Assembly (NCBI GenBank): GCA_002415855.1
Contig: DIAS01000015.1
Span: 45,020-109,019 of the forward strand
Direction: 5' to 3'
From: Bacteroidales bacterium UBA5072
GTDB lineage: Bacteria > Bacteroidota > Bacteroidia > Bacteroidales > UBA10428
DNA length: 64,000 nucleotides
Numbering within the stretch: the first letter of the stretch is position 1; each line of letters begins with the position of its first letter. The notes beneath the pieces are model-generated. The model worked only from the letters and a program-made list of their open reading frames with translations, made no database searches and was not told the origin of the DNA. This document shows, piece by piece, positions 42,722 through 51,586 of this stretch. Both the position numbers and the translations under genes were made by a program.

Positions 42722-45373
42722 TTAATGATTTTTGTGAACCGTGGAAGTGACTTTGTGTTGACCAATGTCTTTCCCCGACATAAGAAAATGATTGACAATG
42801 GCCAGGAGTCTGTTCCCATCAATGGGTTTTGGAACATAATCATCGCACCCGGCCAGCTGCATTTTTTCTTTATCGCCAGCCATGGCATAGGCGGTTTGTG
42901 CGATCACGGGAACCTGGGGATTCATTTTCTTGATCAGCCGGGTAGCTGTAAGGCCATCCATTTCAGGCATTTGAATATCCATGATGATCAGGTCTATTTT
43001 GTCATGCGACCGGAAAAACTCCGCGGCAATTCTGCCATTGATAGCATGCAGAACTTCCACTCCGGTCTTGGACAGCAATTCACGGAGGTATTTGAAGCTG
43101 TTGTGATCATCTTCAGCTACCAGGATGGTTTTCCCGTACCAATTGTAGGAATGCTCATACTGGTATGGTTCGTTTGTGTCTGAAGGCAGGATTGTTGGTT
43201 TTAGGAAAGGCAGGGTGAAAAGGAAAGTGGTCCCTTTTCCTGCAATTGAATCAACCCACATTTCGCCTCCCAGCAGCTGTACCAGATTCTTGGAAATGGC
43301 CAGGCCGAGTCCCGCCCCCATGATATTCCTTTCTTCCGACAACCTGGCACGTTTGAATCTTTCAAAAATCATATCCAGTTCCTCACGTGATAATCCTATG
43401 CCGGTATCCCTGACAAAAAACTCCACCTGCTTATCATCTTTAACGGAAAAACCAAACTCAACGGAACCCTTTTCCGTGAATTTGATCGCGTTATTGACCA
43501 GGTTAACCAGGATCTGCCTGAGCCGGAACGGATCTGTTTTCAGGAAGACCTTCGGGTGATCCGCGTCAGGGGAGAATATCAGCTGCAGGTGCTGTTTGTT
43601 GAACCGCTTGCACGATTCTTTTGAAGTGATCAGCAGTTCTTCGCCCAGCGTACTTAATTCACAATCCTTTTTGACGATTTTAAGTTCACCGGCCTCGATC
43701 TTGGCAATGTCGATGATATCATCCACCAGGTTTAGCAGTAATTCACTGCTGGTGCGGATATAATGGGTAAAATCCTTTTTCTGGTTGTCCGGGATCTGTT
43801 CGGAAGCCAGCAGGTTCGAAAACCCGATGATGGAATTCATGGGTGTTCTGATCTCATGCGACATGTTGGCCAGGAAGGACGATTTCAGCTCGTCGGAAGA
43901 TTTTGCTTTGCTGGTCTCCCGCTGCAGCTTTTTTATGTAATCGATCCTGTCGGTAATGTCGATAATGATACCGCGTCTTCCGGTAATTTTACCATCGTGG
44001 ACAATGTTGTCGGTATATACCGATGCCGGGAATCTTGAGCCATTTTTCCGGATAGCAATGTAATTCGAATTTTCAATCCTGCGCTGTCCCAGGATGTCCT
44101 CCTGGTCCGATTCGGCAATCAGGGTTTCAATCAGATTCAATCCTTCCGCGAGCTCTGCCGTTGTATAACCGAAAGCTTTGTGCCAGGCCTTGTTCACGTA
44201 GGAATAATTTCCAAGCGAGTCTGTCTCAAATACACCTTGCGGCAGCATGTCAGACAGTTCCCTGTATCTTTGCTGATTGTCCTCGGCATTCTTGAGCGCC
44301 GTATCGCGTTGTTTTTCCCATATTTTCAGCTGTGACAGCAAATTACGGAATTCGCGGTAGATCTGTTTGATTTCGCGGGCAGAATTACGCAGGTCAATGG
44401 AATGACTGGTATCCAGGTGGTTTCTGGTAAGAACGGAAATATAATTGGTCAGGGTCTCGAGGTGCCATACAATGTGCCGCGAAGATATAAAACTGAAAAC
44501 AACTGCCATGCAGAAGATCAGTAACAGTGAGAGGATATAAAAAGTGTTCAGCCTGTTCAGCAGGGCTTTTTGTTTTACTTCAGCTTCCTCATGAAGTGCG
44601 GTGAACAGCGTTTCGATCCGGGTACTTTTGTCTCTCAGTAACGCAGTAAGTGCCAGGTTTTTCCTGATTCCCGCCTGCCTGTCGATGTCGACTAGCCGCA
44701 GAAAGGCCTCGGCATAACTGTTCAGGAGGTCCCCTGTGCTGACCTTTTCATCATCACGCAATCTTTTGTTCCCGGAAATAGAAGCCCTTAATGCCGGCAG
44801 CATCTGCCGGAACAGTTGCACTGCAGCGGTATCGTTATTGAAGAAATAGTCATTCTCGATCTTTCTGATCCTGTAAACATCGCGGTTGGTAAGTCCCGGA
44901 GCACTTTCAAGCAATTCCCTGTAATCGGTCAGCTCACCTTCCAATCCGAAATTCCGGTACCCGCGTTTATAAACCAGGTAGGTCAGGCTGTCGAAGGTGT
45001 TGTTGTATTGCCGGATATTATCGGCAAGTTCCCTGATCTGAAGTGTAATTCCATAGGACCCGGTGTGTCGCGATTCCTGAATATCCTTCAGCTCCAGCCT
45101 GATCTTCTCGCTTACATGGAGGTGATAGCTCAGGTAGGGACTCTGGCCTTTGGAGAAAAAATCGAGGTTGGCGGGCTCCACCGTCAGAAAATCATTGACT
45201 GCTTTGGTATCTTTGAGAAAATCAATGTAAAGGGAATTAATGTCCTGAGAAACCCGTGCAATCCCTTTTTCTCGGGAATGATACACGACGCTGGCAGGGA
45301 TCATTAAACCAGCGATTAGAAGCATAAACACAATGAACCAGGCCAGAAGCCTGTATCTTAAAGAATTAAGCAT
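42722..45373 (-). CDS. Hybrid sensor histidine kinase with PAS and receiver domains
   Basis: An 883-residue protein. A first membrane segment is at 10-30, a long periplasmic helical region runs to about 280, and a second segment is FYILSLLLIFCMAVVFSFIS. Then come a HAMP-like linker, a PAS domain near 370-500 (GVFETDSLGNYSYVNKAWHK), a HisKA domain (FLANMSHEIRTPMNSIIGFS, His near 527) and an ATPase domain (NAIKFT, DTGIGLSREE, GAGLGLAISK). The C-terminal receiver has the phospho-acceptor Asp in LIIMDIQMPEMDG near 811. There is no DNA-binding domain and no nearby partner. Confidence 0.93.
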   Translation of the reverse strand: MLNSLRYRLLAWFIVFMLLIAGLMIPASVVYHSREKGIARVSQDINSLYIDFLKDTKAVNDFLTVEPANLDFFSKGQSPYLSYHLHVSEKIRLELKDIQESRHTGSYGITLQIRELADNIRQYNNTFDSLTYLVYKRGYRNFGLEGELTDYRELLESAPGLTNRDVYRIRKIENDYFFNNDTAAVQLFRQMLPALRASISGNKRLRDDEKVSTGDLLNSYAEAFLRLVDIDRQAGIRKNLALTALLRDKSTRIETLFTALHEEAEVKQKALLNRLNTFYILSLLLIFCMAVVFSFISSRHIVWHLETLTNYISVLTRNHLDTSHSIDLRNSAREIKQIYREFRNLLSQLKIWEKQRDTALKNAEDNQQRYRELSDMLPQGVFETDSLGNYSYVNKAWHKAFGYTTAELAEGLNLIETLIAESDQEDILGQRRIENSNYIAIRKNGSRFPASVYTDNIVHDGKITGRRGIIIDITDRIDYIKKLQRETSKAKSSDELKSSFLANMSHEIRTPMNSIIGFSNLLASEQIPDNQKKDFTHYIRTSSELLLNLVDDIIDIAKIEAGELKIVKKDCELSTLGEELLITSKESCKRFNKQHLQLIFSPDADHPKVFLKTDPFRLRQILVNLVNNAIKFTEKGSVEFGFSVKDDKQVEFFVRDTGIGLSREELDMIFERFKRARLSEERNIMGAGLGLAISKNLVQLLGGEMWVDSIAGKGTTFLFTLPFLKPTILPSDTNEPYQYEHSYNWYGKTILVAEDDHNSFKYLRELLSKTGVEVLHAINGRIAAEFFRSHDKIDLIIMDIQMPEMDGLTATRLIKKMNPQVPVIAQTAYAMAGDKEKMQLAGCDDYVPKPIDGNRLLAIVNHFLMSGKDIGQHKVTSTVHKNH

Positions 45374-45487
45374 TCAAATTTACGGGTTTCTTGAACTACC
45401 CAAAGTACTCAATAATCACGAATGCTATCAGGAGAAATTCAAAAAGTTATTGACATTTTGGTGAAAGGGAGAGAAGTTATTAAGGAA

Positions 45488-45550
45488 AATTCTGATGCTG
45501 AAGGAAAATTCTAAAAACCTCTTACAGAATCTTCCTTCAGCATCAGAATT
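45488..45550. repeat. Long perfect inverted repeat (24 bp, one mismatch)
   Basis: AATTCTGATGCTGAAGGA (45488-45505) and its exact reverse complement (45533-45550) form an 18-bp stem that continues to 24 bp with one mismatch; the loop is about 15 nt. It lies immediately downstream of the barrel gene (stop at 45553) on the minus strand, so it may be that operon's terminator. It shares its core words with the weaker element at 29969-30017. Confidence 0.75.
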
Positions 45551-45552
45551 AA

Positions 45553-46569
45553 TTAAAATGCTAAAGCCAATCCAACTGTAAAGGGATGCAGTTCCGGTCC
45601 TTTATCTTCCACGAACATCGGCGTGAAATAGTAATCCCCGAAAATGCTGAAATTCCCGAAACCAATACGTGAAGTAAGACCAATACGAATGGGATTGATG
45701 TTGAAGTCATCCTTATTCTTGTCTTTGCTTTTGCCGGATTCATTGTCGTAAACCACTTTGGTATGCGAGGCCAATTTCAGTCCGACAATCGCTCCAGCTG
45801 ATATATACATTCTCTTGGCTCTGACGGTATTTGGAAATTGTACCTCCAGGATAAGCGGGATCCTGAGGAATGTTGTGGTCAGCTTGCTTTTGGTAACATC
45901 TGTCGTGTCAACCCCGACAACATAGTCATCCTCTTCTGCAATGGTATTATCACCGTCGAAGAAGTAATTATTGAATTCAAGCCCTAGTCCGATTACCGAT
46001 CCGAAATGAGATGTGCCGAATCCAAGGCTGTACTGGGCGAAGTTCAGATTAATAGCAGAGGATCGGCCGGTATTAAGGTCCATGAAGGAAGCGTCGTCCT
46101 CACGCGACATCGTAAAGTCAGCATCCAGAAAATTGTTGATACCCCATTCAAATCCTGCCCAATGCCCTCTGAACCTGGGATTGGTAATCCGGTGACCATG
46201 CTCGTCAACGCGTGAAAAGCTGATATCGGTATCATCACCTCTTTCTACAATGCTGATTTCCTTATCACCTACCCTGATACGGGTTGAATCGTGGTTTTCG
46301 ATGACCTGGAGGATCCCTTTGTCCCCTACCTTCACATAGGTGGAATCATCATCTTCAATGACCTTAACGATCTCCTGGTCCATTACCTTGACATTTACTT
46401 CGTCCCCGTTGTCATCAACGATTACCGGGGCATTGGTTGCATCTTGCGGATGTTCGGCTTCCTCCGGGTTGGTTTTGTGGTCCATGATTGTCTTCAGTGA
46501 ATCCAGTTCCTGTGCGCTTATACCTGCTGTAAAAGAAATTAACAGCAACAATGTGAATATGTTCTTCAT
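45553..46569 (-). CDS. Outer-membrane barrel protein with 19-residue repeats
   Basis: 338 residues from ATG 46569, chosen for its signal peptide (MKNIFTLLLLISFTAGISAQ) over an in-frame ATG at 46596. After the signal, residues about 55-115 hold three near-identical units of about 19 residues: VKVMDQEIVKVIEDDDSTY, VKVGDKGILQVIENHDSTR and IRVGDKEISIVERGDDTD. The C-terminal 200 residues alternate as in a PorT/OmpW-type barrel and end with HPFTVGLALAF, a terminal aromatic. It follows the anti-sigma gene by about 70 nt. Confidence 0.75.
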   Translation of the reverse strand: MKNIFTLLLLISFTAGISAQELDSLKTIMDHKTNPEEAEHPQDATNAPVIVDDNGDEVNVKVMDQEIVKVIEDDDSTYVKVGDKGILQVIENHDSTRIRVGDKEISIVERGDDTDISFSRVDEHGHRITNPRFRGHWAGFEWGINNFLDADFTMSREDDASFMDLNTGRSSAINLNFAQYSLGFGTSHFGSVIGLGLEFNNYFFDGDNTIAEEDDYVVGVDTTDVTKSKLTTTFLRIPLILEVQFPNTVRAKRMYISAGAIVGLKLASHTKVVYDNESGKSKDKNKDDFNINPIRIGLTSRIGFGNFSIFGDYYFTPMFVEDKGPELHPFTVGLALAF

Positions 46570-46640
46570 AATGCCATGATTTAAGGGATTAAACAATTGA
46601 TATACTCTCGGACGTTCGGGAGAGGGAAAAGTTACAGGTG

Positions 46641-47654
46641 CTATTTTATTTTGTTCCCTGAAAAGGAGAAGCTTTCACTTTCGATCAGAAGGCTTGTAAC
46701 TTTGCCGCTTTCATCGGTAATTTTATCAACCGACAATTGTGATTCGGTGAGGTAATTGAATCCGGAAATCGCAGAATTTGCAGTTTTCCAATAGTCTAAA
46801 CGTCTTAAAAGGTTACCCAGGCGTGAATCAGCAAAGGAATCAGCAGAACCTGTCCGGTCCGGTTGATTCCCCGGGAGGCTTTGGGTTTTGGCCGGTAGAT
46901 GGTACGTGACAGGCGGGGGTTCCGAAGAAGTACGGACCCTGACATCCGAAATCGGATCGATGGCAGCCATGGTTAGGAGCATACTGCTTTCAACCTTCCT
47001 TTCTTCAACAGGGTTTGTTTCCCGTGCCGGAGATTCCATATGCTTTTGGGGTAATACACCAACCGTCTCTCCCTCATGCTTCATGGGCTCCTGAGGCGGC
47101 CTCTCCGGTCGGATTGTTTTTACCGGCTGTGTTTGCGTCAATTCTGTTTCTGCAGGTCCATGCAGTACCAGCATCAGTAAAAGTGTAACAGAAGCTGCCA
47201 ATCCTGCAGCATAATATAAATACCGGATTGAAGAGGTTGCTGGACCTTTCTTAAGTTTGTTCTTCCCCCGAAATTGAACGGCTGTCTCGGGCTTTAGTAT
47301 GATCTTCCGGTACAGGTTCAGGTCATGCTGGCTGCCAGGATGCGCGGAAATATAATCAGAAAGCCGCTTCAGATCGGCGTTTTGCAGCAAACCTTCGCAG
47401 GACGCGATACAGAATTCATCAAAATTTTCCGGGGTAATTTCTGACACCTGTGCGAATTCCTTTTTCAGCAAATTTTTTTGGGGATATTCGCAAGATCCGG
47501 CAAGAGAAAAATTAGGGTCATACTCCGGCAGGTATTTCTCATATTCCGGGTTTTCTGCCAGAAATGCCATCAGGTCGGCTGCAAGCAGTGGATCCAGATT
47601 ACCTTCGAGGTAATCCAGCATATATTCTTCAAAGTTATTTTTGTTAACGGTCAT
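46641..47654 (-). CDS. Membrane-anchored anti-sigma-like protein
   Basis: A 337-residue protein with an N-terminal soluble part (MTVNKNNFEEYMLDYLEGNL, where a zinc-free anti-sigma fold would be), one membrane segment (SIRYLYYAAGLAASVTLLLM, near residue 143) and a periplasmic domain rich in Pro, Glu and Thr. It starts 5 nt after the ECF sigma factor gene, the standard pairing. It should hold the sigma factor at the membrane until a signal arrives. Sequence similarity is not enough to name the family. Confidence 0.7.
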   Translation of the reverse strand: MTVNKNNFEEYMLDYLEGNLDPLLAADLMAFLAENPEYEKYLPEYDPNFSLAGSCEYPQKNLLKKEFAQVSEITPENFDEFCIASCEGLLQNADLKRLSDYISAHPGSQHDLNLYRKIILKPETAVQFRGKNKLKKGPATSSIRYLYYAAGLAASVTLLLMLVLHGPAETELTQTQPVKTIRPERPPQEPMKHEGETVGVLPQKHMESPARETNPVEERKVESSMLLTMAAIDPISDVRVRTSSEPPPVTYHLPAKTQSLPGNQPDRTGSADSFADSRLGNLLRRLDYWKTANSAISGFNYLTESQLSVDKITDESGKVTSLLIESESFSFSGNKIK

Positions 47655-47659
47655 ATGCC

Positions 47660-48145
47660 CTATATTACTGCTTCAATGCTGCCAATGTAATTCTTCAGGA
47701 ACAACCGTCCCCTGAAAATGTAAACCTTCACCTGCGATTCCGTGAGGCCGGTTATGGAGGAAATTTCATCATAGGAATATCCCTCATAATCGCGAAGCAG
47801 AATCACGCTGCGCTGGTCTTCCGGAAGCTTTGACACAGCCTCGTCGAGCAGCTGGGACAATCCCGAGTACTGAGTGGATGCTGCCGGGCGGTCATGCTTC
47901 CCTTCCTCAAAAGCCGTTACTCTTTTTTCTTTCCGGATCATATCGATCATGGTATGATAAGCTGTGGTGAACAGGTATGCTTTCGCTTTTTCAGCGGGTA
48001 TTTCTTTCACTTTTACCCAGAGTTTCTCATATGTGTCCTGCACGACATCCTTGGCTTTCTCCTCATTTTTGAAGTTTTTGAGGATAAAGCGGTAGATCCC
48101 GTCGGAAAAGTCGTCCACGCTCTTGTTGTATTCGGCAACAGTCAT
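47660..48145 (-). CDS. ECF sigma factor (sigma-70 family)
   Basis: A 161-residue extracytoplasmic function sigma factor with only regions 2 and 4. Region 2 has DVVQDTYEKLWVKV and AYLFTTAYHTMIDMIRK. Region 4 has LPEDQRSVILLRDYEGYSYD and ITGLTESQVKVYIFRGR. It is followed by a membrane protein of anti-sigma type and then a barrel protein, suggesting control of envelope genes. Whether it also drives the transport operon upstream is open. Confidence 0.93.
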   Translation of the reverse strand: MTVAEYNKSVDDFSDGIYRFILKNFKNEEKAKDVVQDTYEKLWVKVKEIPAEKAKAYLFTTAYHTMIDMIRKEKRVTAFEEGKHDRPAASTQYSGLSQLLDEAVSKLPEDQRSVILLRDYEGYSYDEISSITGLTESQVKVYIFRGRLFLKNYIGSIEAVI

Positions 48146-48251
48146 GTGTAAAATGAGATTCAGGAGTATGACGGATGAGAGGATATAAAGTTACAGAAAA
48201 ATTTGAAAAAAGGGACAAGCGACAGGAGATGAGGTACAGGGGACGTGTTAT

Positions 48252-49415
48252 TCAGAAACTGTATTTCAACCTCAGGAAGCACAGGTTAATCCTTGTACGT
48301 TCCCTGTTCATTAAAGCGTTGAAATGTTGCCAGATCAGGGAAAAATCAAGATTTTCCGATAAGGAGTAATCCATCGACGGTCCGGCAAAGTAACCCTCCT
48401 GATCAGGGAACCACATGGCGGCAATCGTAAGATTCAGCAGGGGAGTGGCGGCCCAGGTGAACTGGCCGAAGGCTGTGAACTCCGAAAAAGCGAGATCTTT
48501 TGAAGAGAATGTTCCTGAATAGATATTGCTGAAACTATCCAGATCAAGCGGATTGCTGCAATACATGAGCTGGACCTGCGTTGTTGAATTATTTGTGAAG
48601 ATCCTGTCGAGTCCGGCTGTAATAAGAAAGGTGCTTCCCTGCCTGTGGGCATCCTCATATTGACCGGGCGGACCAAACCATGTACCTTCTCCCCGGAACG
48701 ACATGCTTCCGACAGGTCCGGACCAGCCGGCCCCGATAACTGCTTCATCACGGTTCATTAACCCGGCAAGGAACTGAAAATCGTAATTCCACACGTTGAA
48801 CCTGTAAAGCCCGGCTGCAGTTATATCATTTTCCGCGTCGGCCTTCAGTGCAAATTCTGCTACAGAAGATGAGGACGGAAAGAACTGAAGCCTGATGGCA
48901 TCACTTCCTGGCCTTTCTGCATAATCAAAATCAAAATAGGAGTAGGCATTGAAAATATCATTCGGATTCCAGACAAAGGTCTGCCCCCAGTTGATTCGCT
49001 GCCTGCCCAGCGTTACCTGGAATTTATTGTAGTGAAGATCAAGCCACAAACGATCAACTGTGGTATTCAGCAGAACAGACTGCTCTTCGATGATATTCCA
49101 GGACATATCAATCATGCCATCATCATCACCGATTAACCCGGCATACGGTCTGCCATATCTTACCATGTCCCCAGTAAAGAGCCGGTTCCGGAATTCAGCG
49201 GCAAAAGTGATTTTGTCGTTCAAATAAGCTTTAAAATTCAACCTGTTATGCACAAGGTTCTCGTTCAGAAAAGGGCCGGAAATGGAATCAAACATCGAAC
49301 TTTGCATGGTGGTCAGATAACCGTTCAGGGTAATCATCTTTTCTTTCTCCTGAGCAAGCCCCGGAAAATAAAAAGAGGAAATTACAGATAATATGAAAAC
49401 TGACTTACCAAGCAT
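48252..49415 (-). CDS. Porin-like outer-membrane protein (DUF1302-like)
   Basis: 387 residues from ATG 49415, which is preceded by GGAG 5 nt upstream and opens a signal peptide (MLGKSVFILSVISSFYFPGL, then AQ). The frame is open to 49478 inside the ATPase gene. The body alternates as a beta-barrel, with LGRQRINWGQTFVWNPNDIF and ERPGSDAIRLQFFP near residues 125-165, resembling DUF1302-type porins. The terminal strand ends LCFLRLKYSF. It is the last gene of the LolA-like/ABC operon and may be its outer-membrane exit or receptor; that is inference. Confidence 0.7.
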   Translation of the reverse strand: MLGKSVFILSVISSFYFPGLAQEKEKMITLNGYLTTMQSSMFDSISGPFLNENLVHNRLNFKAYLNDKITFAAEFRNRLFTGDMVRYGRPYAGLIGDDDGMIDMSWNIIEEQSVLLNTTVDRLWLDLHYNKFQVTLGRQRINWGQTFVWNPNDIFNAYSYFDFDYAERPGSDAIRLQFFPSSSSVAEFALKADAENDITAAGLYRFNVWNYDFQFLAGLMNRDEAVIGAGWSGPVGSMSFRGEGTWFGPPGQYEDAHRQGSTFLITAGLDRIFTNNSTTQVQLMYCSNPLDLDSFSNIYSGTFSSKDLAFSEFTAFGQFTWAATPLLNLTIAAMWFPDQEGYFAGPSMDYSLSENLDFSLIWQHFNALMNRERTRINLCFLRLKYSF

Positions 49416-49437
49416 GTTCTCCGGGAGCATTGACAGG

Positions 49438-50124
49438 CTATTCCAGTTTGACATCCGAAACGACCTTTCCGTCTTCAAGCGTAATTACCCGATGTGCCAT
49501 TTTCACAACCCTTGGATCATGTGTTGAAAATATAAAGGTGATTTTCTCTTCATGATTGAGTTTTTCCATGATCTCCAGCAGTGTAGTTGCTGCTTTCGAA
49601 TCAAGGTTGGCAGTGGGTTCATCGGCCAGCACAAATTTTGGCCTTGATGCAAGAGCCCTTGCCACTGCAACCCGCTGTTGCTGTCCACCCGACAGTTTTG
49701 AAGGCCTGCTGTCAATTCTGTCGCCCAGGCCAACTGCATTCAGTAACTCGAAAGTCCTTTCATCCCTTTCCTTTTGCGGCCATTTCTGAAGTGTCATGAT
49801 GAATTCAACATTTTCCTTTGCTGTCAACACAGGTATCAGGTTATATGACTGGAAAACAAATCCTATGTTATTTAACCTGAAGTCAATAAGTTGTGATGAC
49901 TTCAGCTTCGACAGGTTGGTCCCGGTAATGATTATCTCTCCCGATGTGGGCATGTCAAGCCCGCCTATCAGGTTCAGCAGCGTAGTTTTCCCCGAACCTG
50001 ACGGGCCTACGATTGCGGCAAATTCAGCTTCCGCAAAATCCAGGGTTACATCATTTACAGCATGGACCTTTACTTCATCCGAATTGTATATTTTATTCAC
50101 ATTTTTCAATTCAAGTACCTTCAT
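49438..50124 (-). CDS. ABC transporter ATPase, LolD/MacB type
   Basis: A 228-residue ATP-binding subunit. Walker A GPSGSGKTTLLNLIGGLD is near residues 40-57, the signature LSGGQQQRVAVARALA near 140, and Walker B FVLADEPTANLD near 162. These closely follow the LolD/MacB/FtsE class that works with FtsX-type permeases. The two permeases are encoded directly upstream on the same strand. Confidence 0.94.
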   Translation of the reverse strand: MKVLELKNVNKIYNSDEVKVHAVNDVTLDFAEAEFAAIVGPSGSGKTTLLNLIGGLDMPTSGEIIITGTNLSKLKSSQLIDFRLNNIGFVFQSYNLIPVLTAKENVEFIMTLQKWPQKERDERTFELLNAVGLGDRIDSRPSKLSGGQQQRVAVARALASRPKFVLADEPTANLDSKAATTLLEIMEKLNHEEKITFIFSTHDPRVVKMAHRVITLEDGKVVSDVKLE

Positions 50125-50147
50125 GGCTATCTTGTTTATCTATTGCA

Positions 50148-51572
50148 TTATTCAGTTCTGAGTGCTTCAACCGGGATTAATTTCAGCGCCTTGCGGGCCG
50201 GCCATACCGAAGAAATTATTGCGGTGACAATTACCATTATCGTAATAAACATGAAAAAGCCGGGGGTAACTTCCGGATACACCTTCGCCGCAAATCCGAT
50301 CGCCTCAAATCCTTCACCCCAACCGGTAAAATGAATTCCTGTTTTACCAAGAACTTCTGCAAATGTCCAACCCAAAAGCATACCAGCCACCGCACCGACC
50401 CCAGTCAGAAAAACGGTTTCCAGCATGATCATTTTAAAGATCCTGCTGCGATTCATACCAATTGCCATCAACATTCCCAGTTCTTTTGTCCTTTCAAGAA
50501 TTGCCATCAGCATGGTATTGATAATACCGAATGCAAGTGCCAGCATGATTATACCAATGAATATGAAATAATACATGATCATGAAATCGTTCATCATGGC
50601 TGCATCTGGCGCCAGCTCTTTCCATGTCCTGACTGAATTATCGCCCGAAATCCGGCTTAGTTTTTCCCTGACAGGGCCGACATCATCCATGTTATGAAGC
50701 AAGATGGCAATTTCATGCGTGAGGATCTCACTGCCTCCGTAAAGACTTGCCAGTTCCCCTGCATTTACAAAAACAGAGGCCTGGTCAAAACCCGTGTTCG
50801 TTGTTTTATAGATACCGCATACTCTGAAGATCCCCTGGATCGGTGTTCCTTCCTGATCTGAAATTGTGATCTGTACTTTGTTCCTGATCCGGTAATCGAG
50901 CGCTTTGTCAGTTATCAGAAGACCGTATTTGTTCAATTCCTTCCTGCTGAATTCCTGTTGCAGGGCCTCCCTGAAATCCCCGGGCGATCTGAACCGCTTA
51001 TCCTTAAGCTTGTCAAGCCTTGCAAGAACAGCTGGCGGGACTTTTTCCCCCTTTAGCTTTTCAATGGCACTGTCCGTAACAATATATTGCTTCAGCTTCA
51101 ATATTTCGGCAGTTTTGTCACTGATCAGGATGTCACCGTGACTTTGCTCATCAAGATATCTTCCGCCATTGGGTACGATTCCTTTGTAAATCTCCGTTAC
51201 CAGTCTTTCTTTTTCAGCATCGACACCATAAATTATCACCCCTGCATTTGCCCAGGGGGTATTTGCCATGGCAACTATCTTTGTCCTTTTAACCCACGCG
51301 GAAACTTCCTTCAGAGAATCCATGTCCCTGGTAATTTCTCCAAGATTTCTTAGGGTAAGATCTATCTCCTCATTTTTTATGAATTCTTTGTGATGGATCT
51401 GAATATGCGATACTTCGTTGCTAATGGCGGCATGAAGACGTTGCCTGACCCAGCCTTCCATGATACCAACAAGAAGCACCCCCGAAATAATGCCAAGGGT
51501 TACGGCTGTTATTACCACCAGGCTTCTTTTTTTGTTACGCCAAACGTTCTTCCAGGCGATTGACCATATCAT
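50148..51572 (-). CDS. FtsX-like ABC permease 2
   Basis: 474 residues with the LolC/LolE layout: an N-terminal membrane segment (SLVVITAVTLGIISGVLLVG), a periplasmic domain of about 250 residues, then three segments at the C-terminus (DFMIMYYFIFIGIIMLALAF, VFLTGVGAVAGMLLGWTFAE, FFMFITIMVIVTAIISSV). KELGMLMAIGMNRSRIFKMI is the coupling helix that contacts the ATPase. It starts 14 nt after permease 1. Confidence 0.92.
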   Translation of the reverse strand: MIWSIAWKNVWRNKKRSLVVITAVTLGIISGVLLVGIMEGWVRQRLHAAISNEVSHIQIHHKEFIKNEEIDLTLRNLGEITRDMDSLKEVSAWVKRTKIVAMANTPWANAGVIIYGVDAEKERLVTEIYKGIVPNGGRYLDEQSHGDILISDKTAEILKLKQYIVTDSAIEKLKGEKVPPAVLARLDKLKDKRFRSPGDFREALQQEFSRKELNKYGLLITDKALDYRIRNKVQITISDQEGTPIQGIFRVCGIYKTTNTGFDQASVFVNAGELASLYGGSEILTHEIAILLHNMDDVGPVREKLSRISGDNSVRTWKELAPDAAMMNDFMIMYYFIFIGIIMLALAFGIINTMLMAILERTKELGMLMAIGMNRSRIFKMIMLETVFLTGVGAVAGMLLGWTFAEVLGKTGIHFTGWGEGFEAIGFAAKVYPEVTPGFFMFITIMVIVTAIISSVWPARKALKLIPVEALRTE

Positions 51573-51586
51573 AAGCAGTTCGATTA

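Noticed and set aside
48146..48251. Promoter of the ECF sigma operon
   Set aside because: A near -7 match (TAACTTTA, minus strand, 48193-48186) has a TTG at 22 nt, outside the usual spacing; not convincing.
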